Source of the DNA: CAZADH01 sp964483805
Lineage (GTDB): Bacteria; Muiribacteriota; Ozemobacteria; Ozemobacterales; Ozemobacteraceae
Direction: 5' to 3'
Assembly (NCBI GenBank): GCA_964483805.1
Contig: CAZADH010000164.1
Location: forward strand, 1 to 13,370
Length of the DNA stretch: 13,370 nt
Within the stretch, counting starts at the first letter, position 1, and every line of letters begins with the position of its first letter. Made by a program: the position numbers and the translations under genes. The notes under the pieces were generated by a model, which was not told the DNA's origin, searched no databases, and saw nothing but the letters and a program-made list of their open reading frames with translations. Positions 1 through 6,980 of the stretch are shown here, piece after piece.

Positions 1-135
1 GGAGCGCCGGATCGGCTCGGCGCCAGGGATGGCGCGCAACGAGCCGAGCAGGCGGTCGTTACCGATGACGGTCGGTGCGTGCGGCGACTGCTCACGCGGG
101 GACTCTGCATCTGGCGCAGGATTCGCGAAACGCAC
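1..135 (-). CDS. Probable partial coding region, N-terminal part of an unrecognised protein (runs off left edge)
   Basis: The minus strand is open from a GTG at 135 to the window edge, 45 codons. It reads VRFANPAPDAESPREQ at the start and TVIGNDRLLGSLRAIPGAEP further on. Third codon positions are overwhelmingly G or C, as in the confirmed genes here, which is the main reason to believe it is coding. The segment after a proline/charged-rich start looks like a normal globular protein, but I do not recognise the family. The start is uncertain: there is no good Shine-Dalgarno at the right distance before the GTG, and an in-frame stop lies a few codons further upstream. If real, the gene is divergent from the secreted-protein gene at 246 and the two share the 136-245 spacer. 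Confidence 0.4.
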   Translation of the reverse strand, partial: MRFANPAPDAESPREQSPHAPTVIGNDRLLGSLRAIPGAEPIRRS

Positions 136-142
136 AGCCGAT

Positions 143-171
143 TTGACAAACGTTCATTCTCCTGACATCCT
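143..171 (+). promoter_or_regulatory. Putative sigma-70-like promoter for the secreted-protein gene
   Basis: A perfect TTGACA (143-148) is followed 17 bp later by a weak -10 candidate, CATCCT (166-171). A second -10-like hexamer, TACACT (196-201), lies closer to the gene but has no good -35 element. Either could serve the gene starting at 246. The assignment is inference from consensus matching only. Confidence 0.3.
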
Positions 172-183
172 GCCATTCAGGAG
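159..183. promoter_or_regulatory. Perfect 7-bp inverted repeat, operator-like
   Basis: CTCCTGA (159-165) and TCAGGAG (177-183) form a perfect inverted repeat with an 11-bp spacer. The arms are 18 bp apart centre to centre, close to two helical turns. The repeat overlaps the candidate promoter elements upstream of 246, as a dimeric repressor site would. It could equally form a hairpin in a leader RNA. No specific regulator can be named. Confidence 0.35.
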
Positions 184-245
184 TCCGATCTGGGGTACAC
201 TCGGAGACGGGCCCCACAAGTTTGCGAAATAAAGGAGTCAACCCC

Positions 246-617
246 ATGAAACGTTATGCAGTCCTCTTTGTTGCGGTAGTCCTGGTGCTCGGCATGGCTT
301 CGCTCGTTCGCGCTCAGGGTGCGAACAACAATTTCACGCTGGTTAATGCGACCGGCTACCAGATCGACCAGGTTTTTGTCGCTCCTTCGGCCAGCAATAG
401 CTGGGAAGAAGATGTTCTCGGCCAAGACGTCCTCGAAGATGGCGCGTCGGTCAACATCACCTTCCATGCGAAAGAGACCGCCACCGAATACGATCTCAAA
501 GTCGTGTACAGCGACAAGACCGAAGCCGTCTGGACCGGCCTGAAACTGCCCGAGATCAACAAAGTCACCATCAAGTACAGCGAGAAGAAAGACCAGACCA
601 TCGCGGTCGTCGAGTAA
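246..617 (+). CDS. Small secreted protein of unknown function
   Basis: This 123-residue protein begins with a classical Sec signal peptide: MKRYAVLFVAVVLVLGMASLVRA, with likely cleavage after VRA (residues 21-23). The ATG at 246 is chosen over an upstream TTG because AAAGGAG (231-237) sits 8 bp before it and the signal peptide starts cleanly there. The mature part of about 100 residues alternates hydrophobic and polar residues (NFTLVNATGYQIDQVFV, then SVNITF, YDLKVVYSD and INKVTIKY). This suggests a small all-beta sandwich exported to the periplasm or outside. Proteins with the same 'LVN.TGY.I..V.V.P' opening occur in many Gram-negative bacteria, but I know of no experimentally assigned role. 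There are no cysteines, lipobox or catalytic motif. It is a single-gene unit with its own SD and a strong terminator. Confidence 0.88.
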   Translation: MKRYAVLFVAVVLVLGMASLVRAQGANNNFTLVNATGYQIDQVFVAPSASNSWEEDVLGQDVLEDGASVNITFHAKETATEYDLKVVYSDKTEAVWTGLKLPEINKVTIKYSEKKDQTIAVVE

Positions 618-666
618 TCTCGACGCCGGTTAGCCGCGACTTCGGTCCCGGTGACCCAGGTTCTCC

Positions 667-699
667 AAGCGCCCCCGTCGCAAGGCGGGGGCGCTTTTT
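667..699 (+). terminator. Rho-independent terminator after the secreted-protein gene
   Basis: A 9-10 bp GC-rich stem pairs AGCGCCCCC (668-676) with GGGGGCGCT (687-695). A loop of about 8-10 nt follows the G677-C686 pair, and a run of five T ends at 699. It lies 50 bp after the stop at 617, the textbook arrangement for an intrinsic terminator. Confidence 0.92.
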
Positions 700-938
700 C
701 TCTATGCGTTACGAGGCGACAACGCAAACTCACCTGCGGAACGCACGATCCACTGGCCCCCAACAGGTCTGATGCTCTGGCGAAACCAACATACGGTGTA
801 TTGCGATCGCGTTGATCCCGTGGTCGAACGAGAGGCGATTCCCGAATCAACCTCCTCGACATGATACGAGGTTGGTTCCCCCCGCCTGCAGCAAATCGGG
901 TTGTTCATGCGACTCGGTCATGTGATAAGGTCAAAATC
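700..938 (+). other. Gene-free leader region before the sensor kinase
   Basis: This stretch lies between the terminator and the kinase start. Frames crossing it are short and lack family signal. An in-frame ATG at 861 would extend the kinase by 26 residues, but it has no Shine-Dalgarno. I see no convincing -35/-10 pair, so the kinase promoter is presumably here but not identifiable by eye. Confidence 0.5.
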
Positions 939-3128
939 ATGAGCCACGAGCACATGCCCGAAACCGACACCGCACCGACGTGCGCAACAGCTTCGACCGC
1001 AACGTCTCCCGAGGCGCCGGTTGTGCGGAATCCCGCGGCGGTCGGATTTCTCGGGTTGCCGTTTCAGACCGCGGTTTCTCTTCTACTGGCGATGCTGCTC
1101 ATCGTGCCGACCATGCTCGCGGGCGACCTGTTCTTCAAAGCGCTCGAGGCGGAACACGAGCGCATTCAGCAGGCTTTCTTCGATCGGCTCGAGCGCGCCT
1201 TGGCGACCAAGAAGTCGCGCCAGATCGAATTGGCCACGCTTCACACGACACGCTTCATCGAGTGGGTGCAACAAATTGGTAGTGACGCCACCGACCCCAC
1301 CCAGTTTGCCTCGGCCGCGGCGCACCTTTTTGCGGATGCACTGACGCGCGGGGTCTACCTCGTGGCTGCCGACGGCTCGATCCTGCTCGCATCGGGCACG
1401 AGCGGGCGCGAGAGCTTCGTTGCCCAGGTTCGCAATGCGCGCTCCGGGTTCATTCAATCGAACGACGGCGTCGGCACCCGCATCACCACCGCCACTTCGG
1501 CACCGTTCCTGTGTTGGGCGGCCGACATTGCCTCGATGCAGATGCGCTTTATGCAGCAGTGGTATCAAGAACTGGCATCCGATCCGAGCACACAGATGTT
1601 CGTCGTGTCGCGCCGCAAAAACGCCGGGCGTTGGCGCATTCTCCGCGCGAACGCTGGTCGCGACGAAGCCGAGATCACCGGGATCGAACTGCCTGACGGT
1701 TTCTTGCCAAACGAACCGCGGTGCCGTCATCTGCTGCTCACCAGCGGTACGCAGCCGATCGGCGCCATTGCTGATGCGATCGTGCCGACGACGGCTCTCT
1801 TTCTGACCGCCGATGCCTCGGAAATCGGCGCAGCGTGGCAACGCTTCCAGATCATCACCTCGGTCAAACTGCTGGCGGCGGTGTTGATCGTGCTATTGGG
1901 TGGCTGGTGGTTCGCGCACACGCTGTCACGCCCGGTTACCGACCTGGTGCGCCTGTGTCGCGATGTCGAGACCGGCACGTTCAACCTCGATCCCCCGCGG
2001 TCGATGTTCTTCGAACTCAACCATCTGGGCGTCACCCTGACCCGGATGGCGAACCGCCTTGGCACCCACATCGAAGCGGTCAGCCAAGACCTGCGCGATC
2101 AGCATCGCCGCCTTTCGGCCCTTTTCGAAAGCGTTGCCGACGCGGTGTATCTCGTTGACAGCAGCGGCCGGATGACCCTGGCCAACCCGGTGGCCCGCCG
2201 ACGTTTTCGCCTGCCCGCGAGTTTTCCGGCCGACGGGCTGCCGTTGCCCGAACCGCGACCAACACTGTTTTCGGGCATGCAAGAGACCGACGAGGCATTC
2301 ACGGTGCAACACCACGAGCCCCTCGACAATGCGTGGGTTCAGATCGTGGTCACCCGTTTGCGCGACCAAAACGGTCAGGCCTTCGGCCTCGTGGTGGTCG
2401 AGCGCGACATCACGCTCGAGCGCGAGATCGACCGCATGAAGAGCGAGTTCGTCTCGAACGTCAGCCACGAACTGCGTACACCACTGACATCGATCCAGGC
2501 CTATACGGAGATGCTGGTCGACGGGGATGTCGAAGGCGCCGACCAGCAGAAGGAATATCTGCACATTGTATTGTCAGAAACCGAACGGCTCACCCGCCTG
2601 GTCAACGACGTGCTCGATCTCGCCCGCATCGAGTCCGGGCGCCAGGTGGTGCGCAAGGTTGCGCTCGACCCGGCAGCAAGTGCCCGCAAAACCGCGCGCA
2701 CCATCGAACCCTGGATCGGGCGCAAGAAACAACAGTTCGTCGTCGATCTGCCCGACATCGGAACCGCTCTGCAGGCCGACCGCGACATGCTCGAACAGGC
2801 CCTGCTCAACCTGCTGTCGAATGCGGTCAAATACACCCCGGAGCGCGGCACGATCACGTTTTCGTGCCGACGGGTGGGCGACGAGATCGTCTTCACGGTT
2901 GCCGACACCGGCATTGGCCTGAGCGACCGCGATCGCGAACGCCTTTTCACCAAGTTCTTCCGCGCCGATCACGAGGCGGTGCGCCAGGCCGGCGGCACCG
3001 GGCTCGGTCTCGTTCTCGTCGGCGAGATCGCGCGGTTGCACGGGGGCCGCGTCGAGGTGCGCAGCCAACTCGGCGCAGGCTCACAGTTCGCCCTGCACCT
3101 ACCCGTGCAACGAACGGGCGACAACTGA
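939..3128 (+). CDS. Membrane-bound sensor histidine kinase (HAMP-PAS-HisKA-HATPase_c)
   Basis: This 729-residue two-component sensor kinase would autophosphorylate a histidine in response to an extracytoplasmic cue and pass the phosphate to a response regulator. Order: a short polar N-terminus; TM1 (about 40-66); an extracytoplasmic sensor of about 235 residues with a Cache-like stretch (GVYLVAADGSILLASG); TM2 (about 304-330); HAMP (about 331-382); PAS (about 391-497, LFESVADAVYLVDSSGRM); HisKA with SHELRTPLTS and phospho-acceptor His510; and HATPase_c (about 611-724). The ATPase shows an N box (NLLSNAVKYTP), G1 (DTGIGLSD), F box (LFTKFF) and G2 (GGTGLGL). The layout resembles WalK/PhoR-type kinases. 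The ATG at 939 has AAGG 8 bp upstream and is preferred over the ATG at 861. No response regulator lies on either side, so the partner is encoded elsewhere. All kinase motifs are intact; the signal is unknown. Confidence 0.95.
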   Translation: MSHEHMPETDTAPTCATASTATSPEAPVVRNPAAVGFLGLPFQTAVSLLLAMLLIVPTMLAGDLFFKALEAEHERIQQAFFDRLERALATKKSRQIELATLHTTRFIEWVQQIGSDATDPTQFASAAAHLFADALTRGVYLVAADGSILLASGTSGRESFVAQVRNARSGFIQSNDGVGTRITTATSAPFLCWAADIASMQMRFMQQWYQELASDPSTQMFVVSRRKNAGRWRILRANAGRDEAEITGIELPDGFLPNEPRCRHLLLTSGTQPIGAIADAIVPTTALFLTADASEIGAAWQRFQIITSVKLLAAVLIVLLGGWWFAHTLSRPVTDLVRLCRDVETGTFNLDPPRSMFFELNHLGVTLTRMANRLGTHIEAVSQDLRDQHRRLSALFESVADAVYLVDSSGRMTLANPVARRRFRLPASFPADGLPLPEPRPTLFSGMQETDEAFTVQHHEPLDNAWVQIVVTRLRDQNGQAFGLVVVERDITLEREIDRMKSEFVSNVSHELRTPLTSIQAYTEMLVDGDVEGADQQKEYLHIVLSETERLTRLVNDVLDLARIESGRQVVRKVALDPAASARKTARTIEPWIGRKKQQFVVDLPDIGTALQADRDMLEQALLNLLSNAVKYTPERGTITFSCRRVGDEIVFTVADTGIGLSDRDRERLFTKFFRADHEAVRQAGGTGLGLVLVGEIARLHGGRVEVRSQLGAGSQFALHLPVQRTGDN

Positions 3129-3145
3129 CGCTCACCCGCACGCAC

Positions 3146-3166
3146 ACGCGGCAAACGCCGCGTTTC
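3146..3166 (+). terminator. Likely intrinsic terminator after the sensor kinase
   Basis: A 7-bp perfect stem pairs ACGCGGC (3146-3152) with GCCGCGT (3157-3163) around an AAAC loop, followed by a short T run (TTTC). It starts 18 bp after the kinase stop codon. The U tract is short, so efficiency is uncertain. Confidence 0.55.
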
Positions 3167-3211
3167 TGCAAGCCAAGACCAGGGGGCTCGGGCCTGAGCG
3201 GCCCAGTGCTA

Positions 3212-3236
3212 CCCCCGCACGCGCATCGTGCGTGGG
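3212..3236. terminator. GC-rich hairpin in the convergent intergenic region
   Basis: CGCAC (3216-3220) pairs with GTGCG (3228-3232). Three further C-G pairs (3212-3214 with 3234-3236) sit beyond a single mismatch. The hairpin lies 21 bp past the stop of the leftward ABC-F gene, so it may help end that transcript, but there is no T tract in either direction. Confidence 0.35.
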
Positions 3237-3256
3237 CGTGCCTGCCCCGCACTGCG

Positions 3257-4879
3257 TCAGTCGGTCTGGCGACCGGATTTGCGCAGATAGTAGTCGTAGT
3301 CGCCGTCGTACGCTTTCATCTGGCCGTGGTCGATTTCGAAGACGCGGTTGATCAGGTGGTGCAGGAAGTAACGATCGTGACTGACGATCAGCACGGTGCC
3401 GGCGAACTCCTGCAGGGCTTCGAGCAGCACCTGGCGACTGGCGATGTCGAGGTGGTTGGTCGGCTCATCGAGAATCAATACATTGTATGGCTCTGTAAGC
3501 AGGCACGCCAGCATGACCCGCGTCTTTTCACCTCCCGACAGGATCGACACCTTCTTGTCGGCGTCTTCGCCCGAGAACTGAAAAGCACCAAGCAGGGTCT
3601 TGATCGTGCCGTGGGTGGCCATCGGCAGACGGGCCTGCACCTCTTCGAACACGGTGCGGTCGGGCTTGAGCACGTCGCACGAATACTGGCTGAAATACCC
3701 CATATGCACACCGGCGCCCACTTTGAGCACCCCACTGGTCACCCCGGTCTGGTTGCTCAATACCTTGAGAAAGGTCGATTTGCCCGCACCGTTCACGCCG
3801 GTCACCGCGATTTTGTCGCAACGGCTGATCTTCCCGGTCACCCCCGAAAAGACCGGCAACATGCGCCCATTGGGGAGTGGCCAGGTCTTGGCCAGGTCGG
3901 TGAGTTCGGCCACCACGTCGCCGGTGCGCTTGATGTCGGGGAACCGAAACTTGATGACCTTGGGATCGGGCGGCACGACGATGCGCTCGATCTTCTCGAT
4001 CTTCTTCACCCGTGACTGCACCTGAGCCGCGTGCGATGCGCGCGCCTGGAAACTGGCGATGAACGCCTCTTCTTTGGCAAGCATCGCTTCCTGCCGCTTC
4101 TGGGCGGCAACCAACTGCTCGCGCCGGATCTCGCGCTCGCGCAGGTAGAAATCGTAATCGCCGCTGTAGGTGGTGATCGCCTGCGCGGCGACCTCGACAG
4201 TGCGCGTGCAGATGCGCGTCATGAACGCGCGATCGTGGCAGGTCATGACCAGGGCGCCCTTGAACGCTTTCAGCCACTCCTCGAGCCACAGGATGGTTTC
4301 GATGTCGAGGTGGTTGGTCGGTTCGTCGATCAGCAAGACATTCGGGTTCAACAGCAGGATGCGGGCCAGCGCGATGCGCATCTTCCAACCGCCCGAGAAC
4401 GTTTCGATCGGTTGGTCCCAGCGGTCGGACCCGATCCCCAGGCCGGTCAGGATGGTCTGGGCATGCGTCTCTTTCTCGTAACCGTCGAGATGCATGAACT
4501 CTTCCTGGAGCTTGCCGTATTTCGTCATCTCGGCGTCGCTCAATGGGTTCTCGGGGTCGGCCATGCGGTTTTCGAGCGCGTGCAACTGCTTGCCGATCTC
4601 GTAGACGCGGCCGGCACCAGCCAGCACCTCTTGCATGGCCGACCGCCCCGACATCTCTCCGACGGTCTGCGAAAAGTAGCCGACCACCGTGCCGGGGATG
4701 ATCGCAACCTCGCCTTCGTCTGCGTGTTCCTCGCCGGTGATCAAGCGAAACACCGTGGTCTTGCCGGCGCCGTTGGGCCCCACCAGGCCGATCTTGTCGC
4801 CGGGGCGGATGAGAAAGTTGGCGTTTTCGAAGAGAACGCGTTTGCCGAAGGCCACTTTGACGTTGCTGAGCGTGATCAT
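3257..4879 (-). CDS. ABC-F family ATP-binding protein (ribosome-associated ATPase)
   Basis: This 540-residue protein has two complete ABC nucleotide-binding domains and no membrane segments, which defines the ABC-F class. Such proteins bind the ribosomal E site and modulate translation or protect against ribosome-targeting stress. NBD1 has Walker A GPNGAGKT (34-41), signature FSGGWKMRIALA (161-172), Walker B VLLIDEPTNHLD (181-192) and switch CHDR (214-217). NBD2 has GVNGAGKS (361-368), signature LSGGEKTRVMLA (447-458), VLILDEPTNHLD (467-478) and SHDR (500-503). Between them lies the charged interdomain linker (about 245-310, rich in R, E, K and Q) expected to reach toward the peptidyl-transferase centre. 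There is no C-terminal extension of the Uup type. The ATG at 4879 starts the canonical MITLSNVKVAFGKR; a further 35 upstream residues in frame are Arg-rich and unlike the family. The SD is weak (GGCGG). Exact subfamily cannot be assigned. Confidence 0.95.
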   Translation of the reverse strand: MITLSNVKVAFGKRVLFENANFLIRPGDKIGLVGPNGAGKTTVFRLITGEEHADEGEVAIIPGTVVGYFSQTVGEMSGRSAMQEVLAGAGRVYEIGKQLHALENRMADPENPLSDAEMTKYGKLQEEFMHLDGYEKETHAQTILTGLGIGSDRWDQPIETFSGGWKMRIALARILLLNPNVLLIDEPTNHLDIETILWLEEWLKAFKGALVMTCHDRAFMTRICTRTVEVAAQAITTYSGDYDFYLREREIRREQLVAAQKRQEAMLAKEEAFIASFQARASHAAQVQSRVKKIEKIERIVVPPDPKVIKFRFPDIKRTGDVVAELTDLAKTWPLPNGRMLPVFSGVTGKISRCDKIAVTGVNGAGKSTFLKVLSNQTGVTSGVLKVGAGVHMGYFSQYSCDVLKPDRTVFEEVQARLPMATHGTIKTLLGAFQFSGEDADKKVSILSGGEKTRVMLACLLTEPYNVLILDEPTNHLDIASRQVLLEALQEFAGTVLIVSHDRYFLHHLINRVFEIDHGQMKAYDGDYDYYLRKSGRQTD

Positions 4880-5004
4880 AGTCCGCCGAGGGTACCGCGG
4901 ACGCCCGCTTTCGTCAATACGATCGTGCTTGTCGGCCGGGACGGCTCCGTGGTATGCACGACGTGACGCTGTCGCCAATCCCACCGTTCGTCGGAGGTTC
5001 GCCT
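4880..5004. promoter_or_regulatory. Divergent intergenic region between ABC-F and secreted-protein genes
   Basis: This 125-bp spacer must hold the promoters of two divergent genes. I see no strong -35/-10 pairs on either strand. Frames that extend each gene into the spacer are compositionally poor and lack Shine-Dalgarno support. Confidence 0.4.
4993..4997 (+). promoter_or_regulatory. Shine-Dalgarno deciding a GTG start
   Basis: GGAGG lies 7 bp before the GTG at 5005. This supports that GTG over the ATG at 4954, and the resulting protein begins directly with a signal peptide. Confidence 0.75.
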
Positions 5005-5604
5005 GTGAAACAGTGGTTTGTATTGCTCATGGTTCTCGTCTGCTCGTCGCTGTCGGCACAGTCCGAGGTCAAACTCGATGCGGCCGAAAAGCGCAAACTG
5101 AACACGTTCTTCAGCAACTTTTCGGAGTCGGGTGTCGAGAGTTTCAAGCGCGGGGCACTCTCAGACCAGGCCATGATCGATTTCGCTCTCGACCACAACT
5201 ACAAGAATCGCTTCGACAAGCTGAAGAAGAGCAAGGACGCGATGTCGGTCGAGATCACCGCCGCCCAGGTCGATACGACCTGCACCAAGTATTTCGGCCG
5301 GACGCCGGCGACCCATACGGCGGCGGTGTACCGTAAACCGTGCGCCGACGGCGAGGCGTATGTGTTTTCGCAGATCGATCGTCTGAGCAAAACCCCGACC
5401 GGTGAACTGTTTGCCGAAGGTTCGCTGTACAGCACCGGATCGGGCAACGTTGTCGACCCCCATGGCACCCCGGCCGACTGGAAGAAATCGAGTGAAGCCG
5501 TTGATGAAACCGACGTCTTCTTTGCCACCATTGCCAAAATCGATGGTCGTTATGTATTGCTCGAGTATGACGTCCGGCCGATCGCCAGGAACACGCACCG
5601 CTGA
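5005..5604 (+). CDS. Secreted protein of unknown function upstream of fliB-like gene
   Basis: This 199-residue protein starts at GTG 5005 with a Sec signal peptide (VKQWFVLLMVLVCSSLSA, likely cut before QSEV). The cysteine in the signal lies in VLVC rather than a good lipobox, so a soluble periplasmic protein is more likely than a lipoprotein. The mature chain is mixed: a helical, Lys/Phe-rich first half (EKRKLNTFFSNFSESGVESF, then HNYKNRFDKLKKSKDAM), two cysteines (in DTTCTKY and RKPCADG) that could form a disulphide, and a more beta-like second half ending IDGRYVLLEYDVRPI. I recognise no family or active-site motif. The methylase gene follows after 47 bp on the same strand, suggesting co-transcription, but nothing shows a shared function. 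Confidence 0.8.
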   Translation: MKQWFVLLMVLVCSSLSAQSEVKLDAAEKRKLNTFFSNFSESGVESFKRGALSDQAMIDFALDHNYKNRFDKLKKSKDAMSVEITAAQVDTTCTKYFGRTPATHTAAVYRKPCADGEAYVFSQIDRLSKTPTGELFAEGSLYSTGSGNVVDPHGTPADWKKSSEAVDETDVFFATIAKIDGRYVLLEYDVRPIARNTHR

Positions 5605-5621
5605 ACGATCTGGTGCCGTAA

Positions 5622-5635
5622 CCGGCGTAAGCCGG
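5622..5635 (+). promoter_or_regulatory. Small hairpin with GNRA-type loop next to the fliB-like gene's SD
   Basis: CCGGC (5622-5626) and GCCGG (5631-5635) pair perfectly around GTAA, which as RNA is the stable GUAA tetraloop. The 3' arm shares bases with the purine-rich Shine-Dalgarno region (GGGAGGG, 5634-5640) of the gene at 5652, so folding could modulate its translation. This is inference from complementarity. Confidence 0.35.
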
Positions 5636-5651
5636 GAGGGGAGCAGCGCCC

Positions 5652-6980
5652 ATGCCGCACACGAAGATCCGCCAGCCGTCGTATTACGCCCGTTTTGCCT
5701 GCATCGGTGCCGCCTGCCCCGACAACTGCTGTCGCGAGTGGGGCGTCGTCATCGACCGGACGACCTACCAACGGTATCAGGCCTGCAACGACCCGCTCCT
5801 GCGGACGGTCATGCAAGGCAGCGTCCGGGTGAACGAGAACGCCACCAGTGAAGAGAATCATGCCATCGTCGCGCTCAACGAGAGCCTCGCCTGCCCGTTT
5901 CTCGACGAGCGTCGGCTATGCGAAGTGCAGAAGCGCCTCGGTGAAGATTGGTTGTCGCAGACCTGTGCCTTCTACCCACGCAACCTGAACATCGTCGATG
6001 GGGTGCTCGAGGCCTCGCTCAACCTGTCGTGTCCCGAGGCCGCCCGAATGGCGCTGCTCGAGCCGACGCGCATGCGTTTGGTCGAGGTCGAGCACAGCGA
6101 TATCGTCAGTCTGCGGGCCGGCGACACGCCGCTTTTCGCGAGCGACACCCCCGACACGCCGACAGCCACCCGCCATTTCCAGGCAGTCCGCCGGGTCATC
6201 ATTGATCTGGTGCAGGACCGCGCCCACCCGCTGCCGGAGCGACTCGTGCACGTCGGTACCTTCTGCACCGAGTTGCAGATGCGCGACGGCACGTACAGCG
6301 ACGATGAGACGGCGTCGTGGCTGTATACATACACGAGCAATATCACCCACACTGGTTCCGGGTCGGGCGAAGTGCAGTCGCCACAGTTATCGGTGCAACA
6401 ACTGTTGACGCTGCTGTCGATGATCGAGCTTCGCCTGACCATCGAACCGACAACGGTGCGATTTCAGCATCTGGTCGACGAGGCCCGGCAAGGTCTGGGC
6501 TACTCCCCGGCGGCCGACCCGACGGCGCTGTGGTCCCGCTATCAGACCGCGCTGCGTCGTGACCTCGAACCGGTGTTGACCGCGGCCCCACACATTCTCG
6601 AGAACTACCTGGTGAACTACGTGTTCAAGACCCTGTTCCCATTTGCGCCTCACGAGTGCCGGTTTCGCAAGAACATCTATCGCGTCCAGAAAGACTTCAT
6701 GAGCAATTATGCGCTGATGGTCGTGCACGTGGCGCTGATTCAAGTGCTGCTTGCGGGGGTCGCGGCGGCACGGCATGAGACCTTCGACGGAGCCACGACC
6801 ATCGATGTGATCCAGGTGTTCGCCAAGAACGTCGAGCACAGCAGTCTCCCTTACCTGACCAACGTGCTCGAATCGATGAAGCGCTACGGTCTCGTCGATC
6901 TGCGCCCCCTGACGCAGTTGATCTGGGGTCTGTCCCTAGGGTCTGTCCCCAACCAGGGCGAAGCGAATCGGGCGTTTTAG
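5652..6980 (+). CDS. fliB: FliB-family lysine-N-methylase
   Basis: This 442-residue protein matches the FliB (flagellin lysine-N-methylase) family, best known for methylating lysine side chains of Salmonella flagellin. The N-terminal cysteine-rich module is diagnostic: Cys17, Cys22, Cys26 and Cys27 (CIGAACPDNCCREW), then CPFLDERRLCEVQKRLGED (Cys81, Cys90), then SQTCAFYPR (Cys105), then LNLSCPEAAR (Cys127). These cysteines are thought to hold a metal or iron-sulphur cluster. The rest is a mainly helical C-terminal region. The start is ATG 5652 after GGGAGGG (5634-5640, spacing 11). The last 17 or so residues (GLSLGSVPNQGEANRAF) are read through a duplicated GGGTCTGTCCC motif and overlap the 3' end of the convergent gene by 45 bp, so the native C-terminus was probably altered. 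No flagellin or other flagellar gene lies nearby, so its real substrate may not be flagellin. The family call is firm, the substrate is not. Confidence 0.88.
   Translation: MPHTKIRQPSYYARFACIGAACPDNCCREWGVVIDRTTYQRYQACNDPLLRTVMQGSVRVNENATSEENHAIVALNESLACPFLDERRLCEVQKRLGEDWLSQTCAFYPRNLNIVDGVLEASLNLSCPEAARMALLEPTRMRLVEVEHSDIVSLRAGDTPLFASDTPDTPTATRHFQAVRRVIIDLVQDRAHPLPERLVHVGTFCTELQMRDGTYSDDETASWLYTYTSNITHTGSGSGEVQSPQLSVQQLLTLLSMIELRLTIEPTTVRFQHLVDEARQGLGYSPAADPTALWSRYQTALRRDLEPVLTAAPHILENYLVNYVFKTLFPFAPHECRFRKNIYRVQKDFMSNYALMVVHVALIQVLLAGVAAARHETFDGATTIDVIQVFAKNVEHSSLPYLTNVLESMKRYGLVDLRPLTQLIWGLSLGSVPNQGEANRAF
6925..6950. repeat. Duplicated GGGTCTGTCCC motif, dispersed-repeat type
   Basis: Two direct copies of GGGTCTGTCCC (6926-6936 and 6939-6949) are separated by TA, with extra G and C at the outer edges. 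GGGACAGACC/GGTCTGTCCC motifs are familiar as dispersed intergenic repeats in various bacterial genomes. Here the motif supplies the stop codon of the minus-strand gene (TAG at 6938-6936) and part of the end of the fliB-like frame. Confidence 0.6.

Noticed and set aside
29..232. 67-codon plus-strand open frame at the left edge
   Set aside because: It has no Shine-Dalgarno or family signal, and the opposite strand has better coding periodicity over 1-135.
1083..1841. 252-codon minus-strand open frame inside the kinase
   Set aside because: It is antisense to the sensor domain, His/Arg-rich, with no Shine-Dalgarno and no family resemblance.
2333..4015. 560-codon plus-strand open frame across the kinase 3' end and the ABC-F gene
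   Set aside because: It overlaps two firmly identified genes (one out of frame, one antisense). The product is Arg/Pro/Gly/His-rich without any domain. Such long frames are common opposite GC-rich genes.
4031..4966. 311-codon plus-strand open frame
   Set aside because: It lies wholly antisense to the ABC-F gene, mirrors its codon periodicity, and shows no family signal.
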